Positions 19,745 through 28,545 of a stretch of DNA of 64,000 bases are shown in pieces. Under the pieces are notes generated by a model, which saw only the letters and a list, made by a program, of their open reading frames with translations, did not search any database and had not been told where the DNA came from. The stretch comes from Bacteroidales bacterium UBA1374. Lineage in GTDB: Bacteria > Bacteroidota > Bacteroidia > Bacteroidales > UBA932. The DNA lies in assembly GCA_002305545.1 (NCBI GenBank), contig DBRG01000023.1, positions 1-64,000 of the forward strand, read 5' to 3'. Every line of letters starts with the position of its first letter. Within the stretch, counting starts at the first letter, position 1. Both the position numbers and the translations under genes were made by a program.

Positions 19745-20641
19745 TTATAACTCAATTCTTGAAAAAACACTCAGGGGAAGTCGCTTCCCATAATCGTCCT
19801 TAAGGTACAATTCGCCAAAGGTATAATTCCCGTTCGCGGGAAAACTAGCCCTGGCAAGGGTGTCGGCCAATAGCGCCGAATAGCCGTTGGAATACAAATT
19901 CAGCACCATAAAAGCATTCTCCCGGGCCAGAATATGCGCACATTCCTGTAACAGGGCATGAAGGCAGTCATCCAGTTTCCACCTTTCCCCTTCGGGTCCG
20001 TGTCCGTAGGCAGGCGGATCCAGGATCAGCCCCTGGTATGTGTTTCCCCGGCGTACTTCCCTTTTTACAAACCGGAAGGCATCTTCCAGGATCCAGCGGA
20101 TCCCGTCCATGCCGCTCAATTCCATGTTTTCCCGGCCCCAGGTGATCACCTGCCGCACCGCATCCAGATGGATCACTTCGGCCCCGGCTGCACGGGCTGC
20201 CAGAGATGCTGCCCCTGTATAGGCAAACAGGTTAAGCACCTTGGGTACAGACTGCGGGGCCTTCTCACGGATTTTCTGCACCCTGTGGTTTATATAATCC
20301 CAATTGGGCGCCTGTTCGGGAAAAACCCCCACGTGCTTGAAGGCTGTCAATCCCAGTCGTAACCGGAAAAGTTTCCTGTACCCGATAACCCACCGGTCAG
20401 GTACCTGTCTGAGCTTTTCCCAGGTGCCGCTGTCCTCTTTTCCTGCCTTGCCAAACCCGGCTCCCTGTACAAAACGCAGGTGGGCCCGGCCCATCCATTG
20501 TTCGTCGGAAAGAGACTTCGCCCACAAGGCTTTGGGTTCGGGCCGTATCATCAAGTATGGCCCGAACTGCTCCAGTTTCTCCTGATTTCCACAATCCACC
20601 AGCCGGTAATCCGGCCAGGACACAGGGCATAATAGTTGCAT
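19745..20641 (-). CDS. RlmI-like class I SAM-dependent methyltransferase (probable rRNA cytosine methylase)
   Basis: The 298-residue protein has a Rossmann methyltransferase domain in its C-terminal two-thirds: motif I NLFAYTGAAS (about 140-150), an acidic residue in HLDAVRQ, and the DPPAYGHGPEG catalytic motif, as in 23S rRNA m5C methyltransferases of the RlmI/YccW type. The N-terminal part lacks an obvious PUA domain, so the exact substrate is uncertain. It is divergent from pgk and starts only four bases from a near-consensus -7 box. Confidence 0.8.
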   Translation of the reverse strand: MQLLCPVSWPDYRLVDCGNQEKLEQFGPYLMIRPEPKALWAKSLSDEQWMGRAHLRFVQGAGFGKAGKEDSGTWEKLRQVPDRWVIGYRKLFRLRLGLTAFKHVGVFPEQAPNWDYINHRVQKIREKAPQSVPKVLNLFAYTGAASLAARAAGAEVIHLDAVRQVITWGRENMELSGMDGIRWILEDAFRFVKREVRRGNTYQGLILDPPAYGHGPEGERWKLDDCLHALLQECAHILARENAFMVLNLYSNGYSALLADTLARASFPANGNYTFGELYLKDDYGKRLPLSVFSRIEL

Positions 20642-20645
20642 AGGG

Positions 20646-20670
20646 TAAAGATATAAAAATTGTATCTTTG
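20646..20670. promoter_or_regulatory. Divergent -7 boxes for pgk and the RlmI-like gene
   Basis: TATCTTTG at 20663-20670 reads towards pgk and matches the consensus fully; no clean TTTG is seen at -33. On the minus strand TATCTTTA (20646-20653, one mismatch) reads towards the methyltransferase. The two boxes are nine bases apart. Confidence 0.55.
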
Positions 20671-20693
20671 CACCACTTAATTCACCCTAAGAA

Positions 20694-21962
20694 ATGGAAA
20701 ACATAAGCACCTACAACTTTAAAGGAAAACGCGCCATTGTGCGTGTTGATTTCAATGTGCCCCTGAACGCAGAATTTCAGGTAACAGACAACACCCGTAT
20801 CCGGGCTGCCATCCCGACCCTGAAAAAGGTGCTGGAAGGGGGCGGGTCACTGATCCTGATGTCCCACCTGGGACGTCCTAAAAAAGCCGAAGATAAATTT
20901 TCCCTGAGGCACATTCTGTACGAAATTGAATCACAACTGGGAACCCCCGTTCTATTTGCTCCGGACTGCATGGGCCGCGAAGCCGCTCAAATGACGGCCG
21001 CCCTGAAACCGGGACAAGTCCTGTTGCTGGAAAACCTCCGTTTTTACGCCGAGGAAGAGGGAAAACCGCGTGGTCTTGCAGAAGATGCAGCTGAAGAGGA
21101 GAAGAAGGCCGCCAAAGCAGCCATCAAGGAAAGCCAGAAAAAATTCACCGCCACCCTGGCCTCCTATGCCGATTGCTACATCAACGATGCCTTTGGCACC
21201 GCCCACCGGGCACACGCTTCAACGGCCCTGATCGCCAATTATTTCCCCAACGACAAAATGTTCGGTTACCTGATGGAGGCCGAGATCCGCGCCCTTGACA
21301 AAGTGCTGGGCGCTCCCGAACGCCCCCTGACCGCCATCCTGGGAGGGGCCAAAATCTCGGGCAAGATTGCCATTGTCGAGCACCTGATGGACCTGGCAGA
21401 CAACATGATCATTTGCGGAGCCATGGGTTTCACCTTTATCAAGGCCAAAGGTGGCAGCATCGGCAATTCCCTGTGCGAAGACGACCAGATGCCACTGGCC
21501 CTTGATATCCTTAAGAAAGCGGCAGAAAAAGGGGTAAATATATACCTGCCCCGGGATGTGGTGGCTGCCTCGGCTTTTGACAACAACGCCCAAACAGCCG
21601 TTTGTCCCATAGACCGGATTCCGGACGGCTGGTTTGGAATGGATACCGGCCCGGCAGCCCTGGAACACTGGAAAGAAATCATCCTGAATTCCAAAACCAT
21701 TCTCTGGAACGGACCTGCAGGCGTTTTTGAAATGCCCGCCTTTGCCAATGGCACGTTACAACTGGTGGAATTTGTGGCAGAAGCCACACGAAATGGTTCC
21801 TTCTCGCTGGTAGGCGGCGGGGATTCTGTAGCTGCAGTCACCCGGATGGGATACGCAGACAAAGTGAGTTATGTTTCAACAGGAGGCGGTGCCATGCTGG
21901 AATACCTTGAAGGCAAAGAACTGCCCGGGATCCAGGCCATAGGAGCCATCAGACCGTCATAA
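20694..21962 (+). CDS. pgk: Phosphoglycerate kinase
   Basis: Glycolytic enzyme that transfers phosphate from 1,3-bisphosphoglycerate to ADP. Diagnostic stretches are RVDFNVPLN near the N-terminus, LMSHLGRP, LLLENLRFY, DAFGTAHRAHAS, the ADP-binding ILGGAKISGKI and the C-terminal GGGDSVAAV. The 422 residues include a charged insertion (about 120-145, rich in Glu and Lys) in the N-domain. The last 14 bases overlap the convergent frr gene. Confidence 0.97.
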   Translation: MENISTYNFKGKRAIVRVDFNVPLNAEFQVTDNTRIRAAIPTLKKVLEGGGSLILMSHLGRPKKAEDKFSLRHILYEIESQLGTPVLFAPDCMGREAAQMTAALKPGQVLLLENLRFYAEEEGKPRGLAEDAAEEEKKAAKAAIKESQKKFTATLASYADCYINDAFGTAHRAHASTALIANYFPNDKMFGYLMEAEIRALDKVLGAPERPLTAILGGAKISGKIAIVEHLMDLADNMIICGAMGFTFIKAKGGSIGNSLCEDDQMPLALDILKKAAEKGVNIYLPRDVVAASAFDNNAQTAVCPIDRIPDGWFGMDTGPAALEHWKEIILNSKTILWNGPAGVFEMPAFANGTLQLVEFVAEATRNGSFSLVGGGDSVAAVTRMGYADKVSYVSTGGGAMLEYLEGKELPGIQAIGAIRPS

Positions 21963-22515
21963 TTTCCTTTTCCTTGGCGGCCAGGACTTCTTCCACAATT
22001 TTGGAAAAGGCGTCCACTTCTTTTTGTATCAGAATCTCGGTGTCTTTGACTATGTCTTCAGACAAACCGTCTTTCTGATATTTTTTTAGCAGATCCACCC
22101 CGTCCCGGCGGGCATTGCGGATGCTGATGCGGGCGTTTTCCCCCTCGGTCCTGGCTTTCTTAACCAGTTCGCGGCGCCGTTCTTCGGTCAGCGGAGGAAC
22201 CATTATGCGGATTATCTCGCCGTTGTTTTGTGGTGTAAATCCCAAATTCGCAGCCATGATGGCTTTCTCGATGGCCGATATCAGGCTTTTGTCCCATGGC
22301 TGAATGATCATGGTACGGGCGTCAGGGACAGAGATACTGGCCACCTGGGCCAGGGGGGTGGGGGTTCCGTAATATTCAATATGGACTCCCGAAAAAATAG
22401 ACGGATTGGCCTTCCCTACACGGTAAGTGGCCAGCTCGTTCTCGAGGAACTCTACAGCTTTATGCATCTTTCCCTTCGCCTGTTCCAATACTTTTTTGGC
22501 ATCGCTCAATTCCAT
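21949..22515 (-). CDS. frr: Ribosome recycling factor
   Basis: Splits post-termination ribosomes together with EF-G. The 188-residue protein is all-helical domain I plus the beta domain II, with the conserved RVGKANPSIF, YYGTPTPLAQVASI and PPLTEERRRELVK. It follows pyrH by eight bases, the common pyrH-frr pairing. It converges on and overlaps pgk by 14 bases. Confidence 0.96.
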   Translation of the reverse strand: MELSDAKKVLEQAKGKMHKAVEFLENELATYRVGKANPSIFSGVHIEYYGTPTPLAQVASISVPDARTMIIQPWDKSLISAIEKAIMAANLGFTPQNNGEIIRIMVPPLTEERRRELVKKARTEGENARISIRNARRDGVDLLKKYQKDGLSEDIVKDTEILIQKEVDAFSKIVEEVLAAKEKEIMTV

Positions 22516-22523
22516 AATGTGTC

Positions 22524-23228
22524 TTATTTTACAATGGTTCCTGTTTTTTCCCCGTTGACGATTTTTTGCAGATTCCCTTTGCTGTTCATGTCAAACACCA
22601 CGATGGGCATATTGTTTTCCCGGCACAGGGTAAAGGCAGTCATATCCATGATGCGCAGGTTCTTCTGCAATACCTGGTCAAAAGTCAGCGTGTCGTACCG
22701 GGTGGCATGGGGATTTTTTTCCGGGTCATCGCTGTATACGCCATCCACACGGGTTCCCTTGAGTACGGCGTCTACACCAAGTTCCACAGCACGCAGAGCC
22801 GCCGCCGAATCTGTGGTAAAGAAAGGGTTCCCCGTCCCGCCTGAAAGCAGGACAATGGTCCCTTTTTCCATTTTGCTCAACACTTCATCGCGTTGATAAT
22901 ACCTGGCAATGGGACGCATGGGCGTGGCTGTATAGACCATGGCTTTCATGCCCTGGGCCTGCAAGGCGTCTGCCAGGGCAATGCTGTTGATGGTTGTGGC
23001 CAGCATGCCCATCTGGTCACCATGGACACGGTCATGCCCGTTTAGGGCTCCCTGCAATCCCCTGAAAATGTTACCGCCACCCACGACTATGGCTATGCGT
23101 ATGCCCGCCTCTGCCAAGGGTTTGATCTCCCGGGCATAGGTGTCCAGGACCTGAGGATCCAGGCCCCTGCCTTCTTTTCCCCCGAGACTTTCTCCGCTTA
23201 ATTTCAATAGTATGGAAGAATACTTCAT
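22524..23228 (-). CDS. pyrH: Uridylate kinase
   Basis: Phosphorylates UMP to UDP. The amino-acid-kinase fold is clear from LLKLSGESL, VVGGGNIFRG, DQMGMLATTINSIALADAL and LLSGGTGNPFFTTDSAAALRA. I chose the ATG at 23228 because AAGGA stands seven bases before it and the product then begins MKYSSILLKLSG; an ATG 15 bases upstream is possible but lies nearly on the predicted transcription start. About 234 residues. Confidence 0.94.
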   Translation of the reverse strand: MKYSSILLKLSGESLGGKEGRGLDPQVLDTYAREIKPLAEAGIRIAIVVGGGNIFRGLQGALNGHDRVHGDQMGMLATTINSIALADALQAQGMKAMVYTATPMRPIARYYQRDEVLSKMEKGTIVLLSGGTGNPFFTTDSAAALRAVELGVDAVLKGTRVDGVYSDDPEKNPHATRYDTLTFDQVLQKNLRIMDMTAFTLCRENNMPIVVFDMNSKGNLQKIVNGEKTGTIVK

Positions 23229-23249
23229 GTTTTTGTCCTTCATATCTTA

Positions 23250-23279
23250 CAAAGATATATAAAAATCCGTGTATCTTTG
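23250..23279. promoter_or_regulatory. Back-to-back -7 boxes for pyrH-frr and the cytochrome b gene
   Basis: The minus strand reads TATCTTTG at 23250-23257 towards pyrH; the plus strand reads TATCTTTG at 23272-23279 towards the cytochrome b gene. The boxes are 14 bases apart, so each promoter's -33 region overlaps the other's -7 region. Confidence 0.6.
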
Positions 23280-23300
23280 CTTTAACCACGCAGATACATC

Positions 23301-23948
23301 ATGTCATCATCCATTGCAAAAAAAGCGATCATGAGCGTAACAGGGCTATTTCTGATCCTGTTCCTTACGCTTCATGTAACAGCCAACCTGACCATCCTGT
23401 GGGGCCAGGAAGCTTATGATGCCGTTACAGGGTTCATGGGGACCAATCCCTTGATACAGATCATGGTACCTGTTCTGGCGCTGGGTTTTGTCATACACAT
23501 TGGATTTTCCCTGATCCTGAACCTGAAGAACCTGAAAGCGCGGGGGCCGGTAACGTATGCCGGGGGAATAAAAACCCGGGGATTCAGATTTGACAGACGG
23601 GCTTCGCAGAATATGCTTGTCCTGGGTGTCATTGTCCTGGGGTTTCTTATACTGCACCTGAGCCAGTTCTGGATAAAAATGCAATGGCAGCAACTTTCCG
23701 GAGGAGAGCCTCAGAACGGATACCTGCTTGTGACCGGGTACCTGGGTACTCCCTGGGTGGCCATTTGCTATATCGCCTGGTTTGCCGCCCTGTGGTTTCA
23801 TATAAGCCATGGTTTCTGGTCTGCCTTTCAGACGCTGGGACTCAATAACCGGCGGCTCCTCCCCATCCTGCACACGGTGTCAGTGGTTTATTCCTCCCTT
23901 CTGTTCGGGGGATTTTCAACCATTGTGGTCTGGTGTATGTTTTTCTGA
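23301..23948 (+). CDS. Succinate dehydrogenase/fumarate reductase cytochrome b subunit (B-type)
   Basis: A membrane anchor of complex II. The 215-residue protein has five predicted membrane helices and in-membrane histidines at 25, 66, 119, 167 and 170 that fit the di-heme arrangement of the Bacteroidota B-type cytochrome b (SdhC/FrdC). It would pass electrons between quinone and the flavoprotein/iron-sulfur subunits. In this phylum the flavoprotein and iron-sulfur genes normally follow directly; here the next gene is on the opposite strand, so the cytochrome stands alone. Confidence 0.85.
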   Translation: MSSSIAKKAIMSVTGLFLILFLTLHVTANLTILWGQEAYDAVTGFMGTNPLIQIMVPVLALGFVIHIGFSLILNLKNLKARGPVTYAGGIKTRGFRFDRRASQNMLVLGVIVLGFLILHLSQFWIKMQWQQLSGGEPQNGYLLVTGYLGTPWVAICYIAWFAALWFHISHGFWSAFQTLGLNNRRLLPILHTVSVVYSSLLFGGFSTIVVWCMFF

Positions 23949-23967
23949 GAGGGATGCGCCCCTGTGG

Positions 23968-24459
23968 CTACTTGTCGTCTTCCCTGACACTGCGGAAATA
24001 GTGTTCCAGGTGGCTTGCAATGCGTTGAATGTCCCGGCGCATGCCTTCTATAGTCAGCGTATAGTCCCGGTAATCCAGGGTGATCTTATCTTCAAAAACC
24101 CGAAAGATCCGCATGGTGAGCCGTTTGGATTTGAAAACCATTTTCCCGTCCTGATCCGATATGAGGATAAATCCCGATTCAGAGACAATTCGAATGGTGG
24201 CGTCCTTGTCTTCTTCGGAAAAACGGTTGGTATAAACCTCTTTTTTGGAGAAGCCCAGGAAAGGATAGATGGCAGAAAATGCTATGATCAGAATGATCAG
24301 GTTGGTTTGGGATCCGGGACGGATCAGTTCCCAGAACGTGATGCTGCGGTTGTCGCTTGTAAAATAGACAATAAGCAGCATTAACAGGATGATGATGGTA
24401 TAAAAAACGATGTATTTGGCAACGCGGCGCAAATAGATCCAGGGGTTAAATCCTTTCAT
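23968..24459 (-). CDS. Conserved-type membrane protein of unknown function
   Basis: A 163-residue product starting MKGFNPWIYLRRVAKYI at 24459, with two hydrophobic segments (about 15-35 and 52-70) in the N-terminal half and a soluble, charged C-terminal half (FSEEDKDATIRIVSESGFILISD onwards). A longer in-frame reading upstream would cross the promoter region and is rejected. I do not recognise a named family. It converges on the cytochrome b gene with a 19-base gap and has its own -7 box (TACATTTG). Confidence 0.75.
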   Translation of the reverse strand: MKGFNPWIYLRRVAKYIVFYTIIILLMLLIVYFTSDNRSITFWELIRPGSQTNLIILIIAFSAIYPFLGFSKKEVYTNRFSEEDKDATIRIVSESGFILISDQDGKMVFKSKRLTMRIFRVFEDKITLDYRDYTLTIEGMRRDIQRIASHLEHYFRSVREDDK

Positions 24460-24484
24460 ATGTGGTTTGATTTGAAGGTGTAAA

Positions 24485-24514
24485 CAAATGTAGGTCTTTT
24501 TTTTATTACTTTTG
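24485..24514. promoter_or_regulatory. Back-to-back -7 boxes for two divergent unknown genes
   Basis: The minus strand reads TACATTTG at 24485-24492 and the plus strand TACTTTTG at 24507-24514; the gap is 14 bases, the same layout as at pyrH and EF-G2. Confidence 0.55.
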
Positions 24515-24535
24515 TGATAACTAAACTTTTCAACT

Positions 24536-25393
24536 ATGGAAAAAAATCTCAAAACCATTATCATTATCCTGTCCGTAGTAGCCGCACTGCTGATAGGAGC
24601 CCTGGCCTGGGTATGGATAGACCGGGGTGGCATGATAAAAGAATTGAATCTGGAAAAAGAGGACTTGACCCAGCAGACCATTCAGTTGCGCTCCCAATAT
24701 GATTCCCTTAGCACTACCAACGACACCCTGAACCTTCGGTTGATGGAAGAACGGGAAAAGATAGACCAGCTTATTGAACGTATCAACAAGACAGAAGCGA
24801 CTAATCGTACCCGTATCCGTGAATATGAAAAAGAACTGGGAACCCTGCGCAGCATCATGCGAACTTACATCCACCAGATTGACTCGCTCAATACCCTCAA
24901 CCTGGCTTTGCGCCAGGATGCCACACAGGCCAGGGAAGAAGCTTCCCGCGCCACGCAGCAATACGAGGAACTCCGCACCACGACGGATGAATACGCCCGT
25001 CAGGTAGAAATTGGAGCACAGATCAAAGGACGTAACTTTGTGTTGACCGGCATTACAGAAAGCGGCAAGGATTCTGACCGCTCCAGCCGGATTACCCGGT
25101 TAAAACTGTGCGGTAGCCTGATTGAGAATGCTATTGCACAGAAAGGGCCAAGGAATATTTACCTGCGCATCAAGGGCCCCGATGGCATCCTGCTCACCAA
25201 CCCCGATCAGGGCGTGTTCAATGCAGCCGGAGAACAACTGGTTTATTCCGCCGTCAGGGAAGTTGACTATCAGGGAGCCGAGCTGGAATTCTGCATTTTC
25301 TTTGGAGACGTAACTTTCGGCCGTGGTATTTATACGGCAGAAGCCTACACCACAGACGGGCAGATTGGCGTGACAGAGATCCTTTTGCGTTGA
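24536..25393 (+). CDS. Membrane-anchored coiled-coil protein of unknown function
   Basis: The 285-residue protein has an N-terminal membrane anchor (about 6-28), a long coiled coil (about 33-160, rich in Glu, Gln, Arg and Leu with heptad spacing) and a compact C-terminal domain (about 165-285) with the beta-rich segments IYLRIKGPDGILL and GAELEFCIFFGD. Topology suggests a periplasmic C-terminal domain. I recognise no named family. The stop TGA overlaps the TTG start of hemW, so the two are coupled. Confidence 0.8.
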   Translation: MEKNLKTIIIILSVVAALLIGALAWVWIDRGGMIKELNLEKEDLTQQTIQLRSQYDSLSTTNDTLNLRLMEEREKIDQLIERINKTEATNRTRIREYEKELGTLRSIMRTYIHQIDSLNTLNLALRQDATQAREEASRATQQYEELRTTTDEYARQVEIGAQIKGRNFVLTGITESGKDSDRSSRITRLKLCGSLIENAIAQKGPRNIYLRIKGPDGILLTNPDQGVFNAAGEQLVYSAVREVDYQGAELEFCIFFGDVTFGRGIYTAEAYTTDGQIGVTEILLR

Positions 25394-26541
25394 TATACGT
25401 TCACATTCCCTTTTGCAGGAGTTTTTGCTCCTATTGCAACTTCTATTCCAGCACAAGACTCCGGGAAATCTCCCCGGTGCTGGAATCCATTAAAAAGGAA
25501 TGGATAAGGGAACGCGACACGTGGCTTGATTTATGGCGCAGCGGAACATTCCGCCTGCGCCATACTCTTTATATAGGCGGCGGAACACCTTCCATATGCA
25601 CAACGGGAGAACTTGCTCCCATCCTTGATTTGCTGTGCAGCGACCTGAAAAATGCCGGTATGGAACCCTCCGAGGTAACCCTGGAAGCCAATCCCGGAGA
25701 CCTTACAGTCGCCTACTGCAGCGCATTGCAGGCCCTTGGTGTGAACCGGCTGAGCATAGGAATCCAATCTTTTCATGACACCCACCTGCAGGCCATGAAA
25801 CGCCGTCATACCGCCGGGGAGGGGATAGACGCCGTGAAGGCGGCCAGGGCTGCCGGTTTCAGGAACATAAGCATGGATCTGATCTTTGGGTTTCCCGGCC
25901 TGACCATGTCCCAATGGAAAGATACACTTCACCAAGCTGTAGCCCTGGCCCCGGAGCACATCTCGGCTTACCAGCTGAGCCTGGAGCCCTCTTCCCCCTG
26001 GGGAAAACAAGGCTTGTTGCCACCACAGGAGGAATGTGCCGCCCAGTACGGTTTGTTGCAGGAATTCCTTTCCAGCCGGGGGTACATCCAATATGAAGTG
26101 TCCAGTTTCTGCCTTCCCGGAAAGGAGTCACTCCACAACAGCGGTTACTGGATCCGCACGCCTTACATTGGACTGGGACCGGCCGCCCACTCATTCAATG
26201 GTCGTGACCGGTACGCCAACGTGGCCCACCTGGGCCGTTATGTACAGGGAATTGAAAAAGACTCTCCGGCAAGAAAACATGACCGCCTGACACCGCGTGA
26301 CGAACACAACGAATGTGTCATGCTACAGCTGCGAACGGTGGAAGGATTTTCCATAAGAGGGCTGCAGGAGCGGGAAGGAGCGGAAGCCGTGGCGGGTTTC
26401 CTAAAACAAATAGCCCCGTTGCTGGAGCGGGGCCTTCTGGAATTGTACCGCAAGGAACCAGGCAACGTCCGGGTTCGCATCCCGCCGGGCCGGCTTTTTG
26501 TTTCTGACGATATTATCCGGGATTGTCTGCTGCCTGCCTGA
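25390..26541 (+). CDS. hemW: Heme chaperone HemW, radical SAM (coproporphyrinogen oxidase-like)
   Basis: A radical SAM protein of the HemN/HemW family. IYVHIPFCRSFCSYC gives the 4Fe-4S CxxxCxxC motif (residues 9, 13 and 16), followed by GGGTPS and the QLSLEPSS region; the C-terminal HemN domain is complete. At 383 residues it is the length of HemW rather than true HemN (about 450), so heme delivery is likelier than coproporphyrinogen oxidation. Translation must start at TTG (25390), which overlaps the previous stop as TTGA; there is no ATG in position. The 3' end overlaps a convergent gene by 29 bases. Confidence 0.9.
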   Translation: MIYVHIPFCRSFCSYCNFYSSTRLREISPVLESIKKEWIRERDTWLDLWRSGTFRLRHTLYIGGGTPSICTTGELAPILDLLCSDLKNAGMEPSEVTLEANPGDLTVAYCSALQALGVNRLSIGIQSFHDTHLQAMKRRHTAGEGIDAVKAARAAGFRNISMDLIFGFPGLTMSQWKDTLHQAVALAPEHISAYQLSLEPSSPWGKQGLLPPQEECAAQYGLLQEFLSSRGYIQYEVSSFCLPGKESLHNSGYWIRTPYIGLGPAAHSFNGRDRYANVAHLGRYVQGIEKDSPARKHDRLTPRDEHNECVMLQLRTVEGFSIRGLQEREGAEAVAGFLKQIAPLLERGLLELYRKEPGNVRVRIPPGRLFVSDDIIRDCLLPA

Positions 26542-27082
26542 TGGCCTGGTAAACATCCGGTCCAAAGCAGTGGATCAGCGGCTCTTTAACAAATTCAAAT
26601 ACCCGTATCTTTTTTTTGGCACCCAGTTCACGTGCTGCGCTGCACAAATACCATTTGTGGTAATTGAGCCCGATAGCCCCATCGGCAAGTTTCTGAACCC
26701 GTATGGGATAGAGCCAGCACGAAACGGGCTTTCTGAAAGAAGAAACGCCCCCGATGTGTGCCTTTTCAATGGCGCACAGGCAATTCCTGTCCTGAAAAAA
26801 AGCATACGCACATTCTTTCCCTTCTATCAGAGGGGTTACCGTATCGCAGTCAATATCCAGGGTCCATGGTCCCAGTTTTTCGACTGCCCGCACCCCTGTG
26901 TTTTGCATATAGGGAATATAGCGTGGCCATTCCGTTTCCAGGTATGTGCATTCTTCCTGTGCCAGGGGAGCCCCGCTATCACCCTCTACGCAGCAAATGC
27001 CCCGGCAGGCCTGCACATCGCAGGCAAAATATTCTGTCAGGATGCTTTCACTGACCAGTATCTTGTCAGAAACGGCTATCAC
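26513..27082 (-). CDS. DUF3109 family protein, cysteine-rich
   Basis: A 189-residue protein matching the DUF3109 pattern common in Bacteroidota. Cysteines cluster in ACDVQACRGICC near the N-terminus, with more at DIDCDTV, KECAYAF, RNCLCAIEKAH and SCWLYPIR, suggesting a metal or iron-sulfur site; the function is unknown. The start is GTG at 27082, overlapping the stop of the upstream lipoprotein gene (GTGA). Its 3' end overlaps hemW. Confidence 0.85.
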   Translation of the reverse strand: MIAVSDKILVSESILTEYFACDVQACRGICCVEGDSGAPLAQEECTYLETEWPRYIPYMQNTGVRAVEKLGPWTLDIDCDTVTPLIEGKECAYAFFQDRNCLCAIEKAHIGGVSSFRKPVSCWLYPIRVQKLADGAIGLNYHKWYLCSAARELGAKKKIRVFEFVKEPLIHCFGPDVYQAIRQAADNPG

Positions 27083-27555
27083 TGCACCGGTACAGCATGG
27101 GGGTCAAGTTTCAGGTCCTGGCCATAGGTGTCTTTCAGTTGCTGGACAAAGGAACTGACCTGGGCCATGGCCTTGCTCATTTCTACGAGTACTTCTTTAG
27201 GAATGGACTCGTCTTTGAGGTATTCCAGCAACTGCATGGTCTGGGAGGTATATTTGACATTGAAGTTATACCACATCTCTACGTATTTATAATCCAGCGA
27301 TACAATCTTTTCCTGTTGTTCGGGATTAAGGGAATCAAAATCCACCTCAAGGTATTCCTTGGCCGTTTCATGCATATTGACGCATTCGCGGGCCAGGTTA
27401 TTGGCATTCTCTTTTGCCTGTATTACAAATTCATTCAATTTGGCATTGTCTTTCAACGCCTTGGAGAGGGTGAGGTCGATCTGTGGAACATCGGCAGCTT
27501 GCTTGCAGGAAGCAAGTCCGGTAAGGATGATTGCAAACAAAAAAATCTTTTTCAT
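27079..27555 (-). CDS. Small lipoprotein of unknown function
   Basis: A 158-residue product with a lipoprotein signal (MKKIFLFAIILTGLASC, cysteine at 17) followed by a mostly helical charged domain (KENANNLARECVNMHETAKEYL and a Met/Gln-rich second half) that may form a helical hairpin. No family recognised. It has a perfect -7 box upstream and is coupled to the DUF3109 gene by a GTGA overlap. Confidence 0.8.
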   Translation of the reverse strand: MKKIFLFAIILTGLASCKQAADVPQIDLTLSKALKDNAKLNEFVIQAKENANNLARECVNMHETAKEYLEVDFDSLNPEQQEKIVSLDYKYVEMWYNFNVKYTSQTMQLLEYLKDESIPKEVLVEMSKAMAQVSSFVQQLKDTYGQDLKLDPHAVPVQ

Positions 27556-27577
27556 AGTTGTTCAATAATTGTGGGAA

Positions 27578-27585
27578 CAAAGGTA
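27578..27585 (-). promoter_or_regulatory. Predicted -7 box for lipoprotein-DUF3109
   Basis: The minus strand reads TACCTTTG, a full match to TAnnTTTG, 22 bases before the lipoprotein start. It sits directly after the terminator of the preceding gene. No TTTG is evident at -33. Confidence 0.5.
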
Positions 27586-27588
27586 ATC

Positions 27589-27616
27589 AAAAAACCGCCC
27601 CCTGAAGGAGGCGGTT
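27589..27616 (-). terminator. Rho-independent terminator after the beta-barrel gene
   Basis: On the minus strand a seven-base-pair stem (AACCGCC with GGCGGTT; plus-strand arms 27610-27616 and 27593-27599), a ten-base loop and a run of six T residues lie 22 bases past the stop of the outer-membrane gene. This closes the two-gene operon that begins at 31602. Confidence 0.8.
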
Positions 27617-27638
27617 CCGAAAGTATATTCAGCCATTA

Positions 27639-28520
27639 CTAAAAACGGAATCCTATCTTAAGTTGCGGGAAGGCAAAGAATTTGAACTGCATTTCATAAG
27701 CATTGTATTCCTGGCCGTCTGCATACATACGGATTGCTGTGTAGTAATAATTGAAAGGGCGTACCTCAAGAGCTATGTTCATGCCCGGCAGGAGATTGTA
27801 TTCCACACCAGCCGTGATCGCCCCGGATATTGCATATGCTTCACCCGCACGATTATCCAACGCGTAGAGTTCAATGGGATCTGTCCCTGTTTCTGTTGAC
27901 ACTTCTATCCCTGTATAGGGCAGGTATGCCTGAACTCTTGCGTGTTGAAAACCGCCCAGTACACCAATATAGGGGAACAGCCGTCCGTTGCAGTTGTTGA
28001 AATAGTAGTCTGCGCCAACATTTACCAGGTACTTGTTGGTCAGCCTGCCTTCAACCCACTGAATGCCTCCCTGGTTCAATAATCCGGAACCATAGGAAGA
28101 TGAACTGCTATAACTAGTGCTCTCCAGATTGATGCCTTCAATATAATCACGCTGGGGGGTAACGTCTATTTGCATGGCAAACATGGCGTTGAGTGCAAAG
28201 CGGTTGGTTACGAAAAATTTGCCCTGGATTCCTGCAAGATTGACAATTGGATTGTTATCCATACTGCCCATCTGCAGGTAATAACCCACACCTTTTTGCG
28301 TAGGATCTATGCCCAGTTCATCACCCGGCATATAACTTGGCAACAGGGGGGTTAAATTATCCAGATAGTCAAAATATAATCCGCTACCCAAGACCGCAGA
28401 AACTTGCACTTGTCCCGCGCGTGGGGCATATACAGCACTTCCGGAGCGTTCTGCCGGTTGCGCCCAAAGGGACGCAACCGTTAGAACAGCTATCAGAAAT
28501 ATGCTAAGTTTTTTAATCAT
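27639..28520 (-). CDS. Outer-membrane beta-barrel protein
   Basis: A 293-residue protein with a signal peptide (MIKKLSIFLIAVLTVASLWAQ) and alternating beta-strand pattern ending in phenylalanine (KIGFRF), typical of an outer-membrane barrel; strands such as VQVSAVLGSGLYF and NIALEVRPFNYY alternate hydrophobic and polar residues. The ATG at 28520 is chosen over a TTG nine bases upstream. It follows the 1018-residue coiled-coil lipoprotein by 25 bases and shares its promoter and terminator, so the two products probably work together in the outer membrane. Confidence 0.85.
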   Translation of the reverse strand: MIKKLSIFLIAVLTVASLWAQPAERSGSAVYAPRAGQVQVSAVLGSGLYFDYLDNLTPLLPSYMPGDELGIDPTQKGVGYYLQMGSMDNNPIVNLAGIQGKFFVTNRFALNAMFAMQIDVTPQRDYIEGINLESTSYSSSSSYGSGLLNQGGIQWVEGRLTNKYLVNVGADYYFNNCNGRLFPYIGVLGGFQHARVQAYLPYTGIEVSTETGTDPIELYALDNRAGEAYAISGAITAGVEYNLLPGMNIALEVRPFNYYYTAIRMYADGQEYNAYEMQFKFFAFPQLKIGFRF

Positions 28521-28545
28521 TATACGCAAATCTTATCCGTATGGT

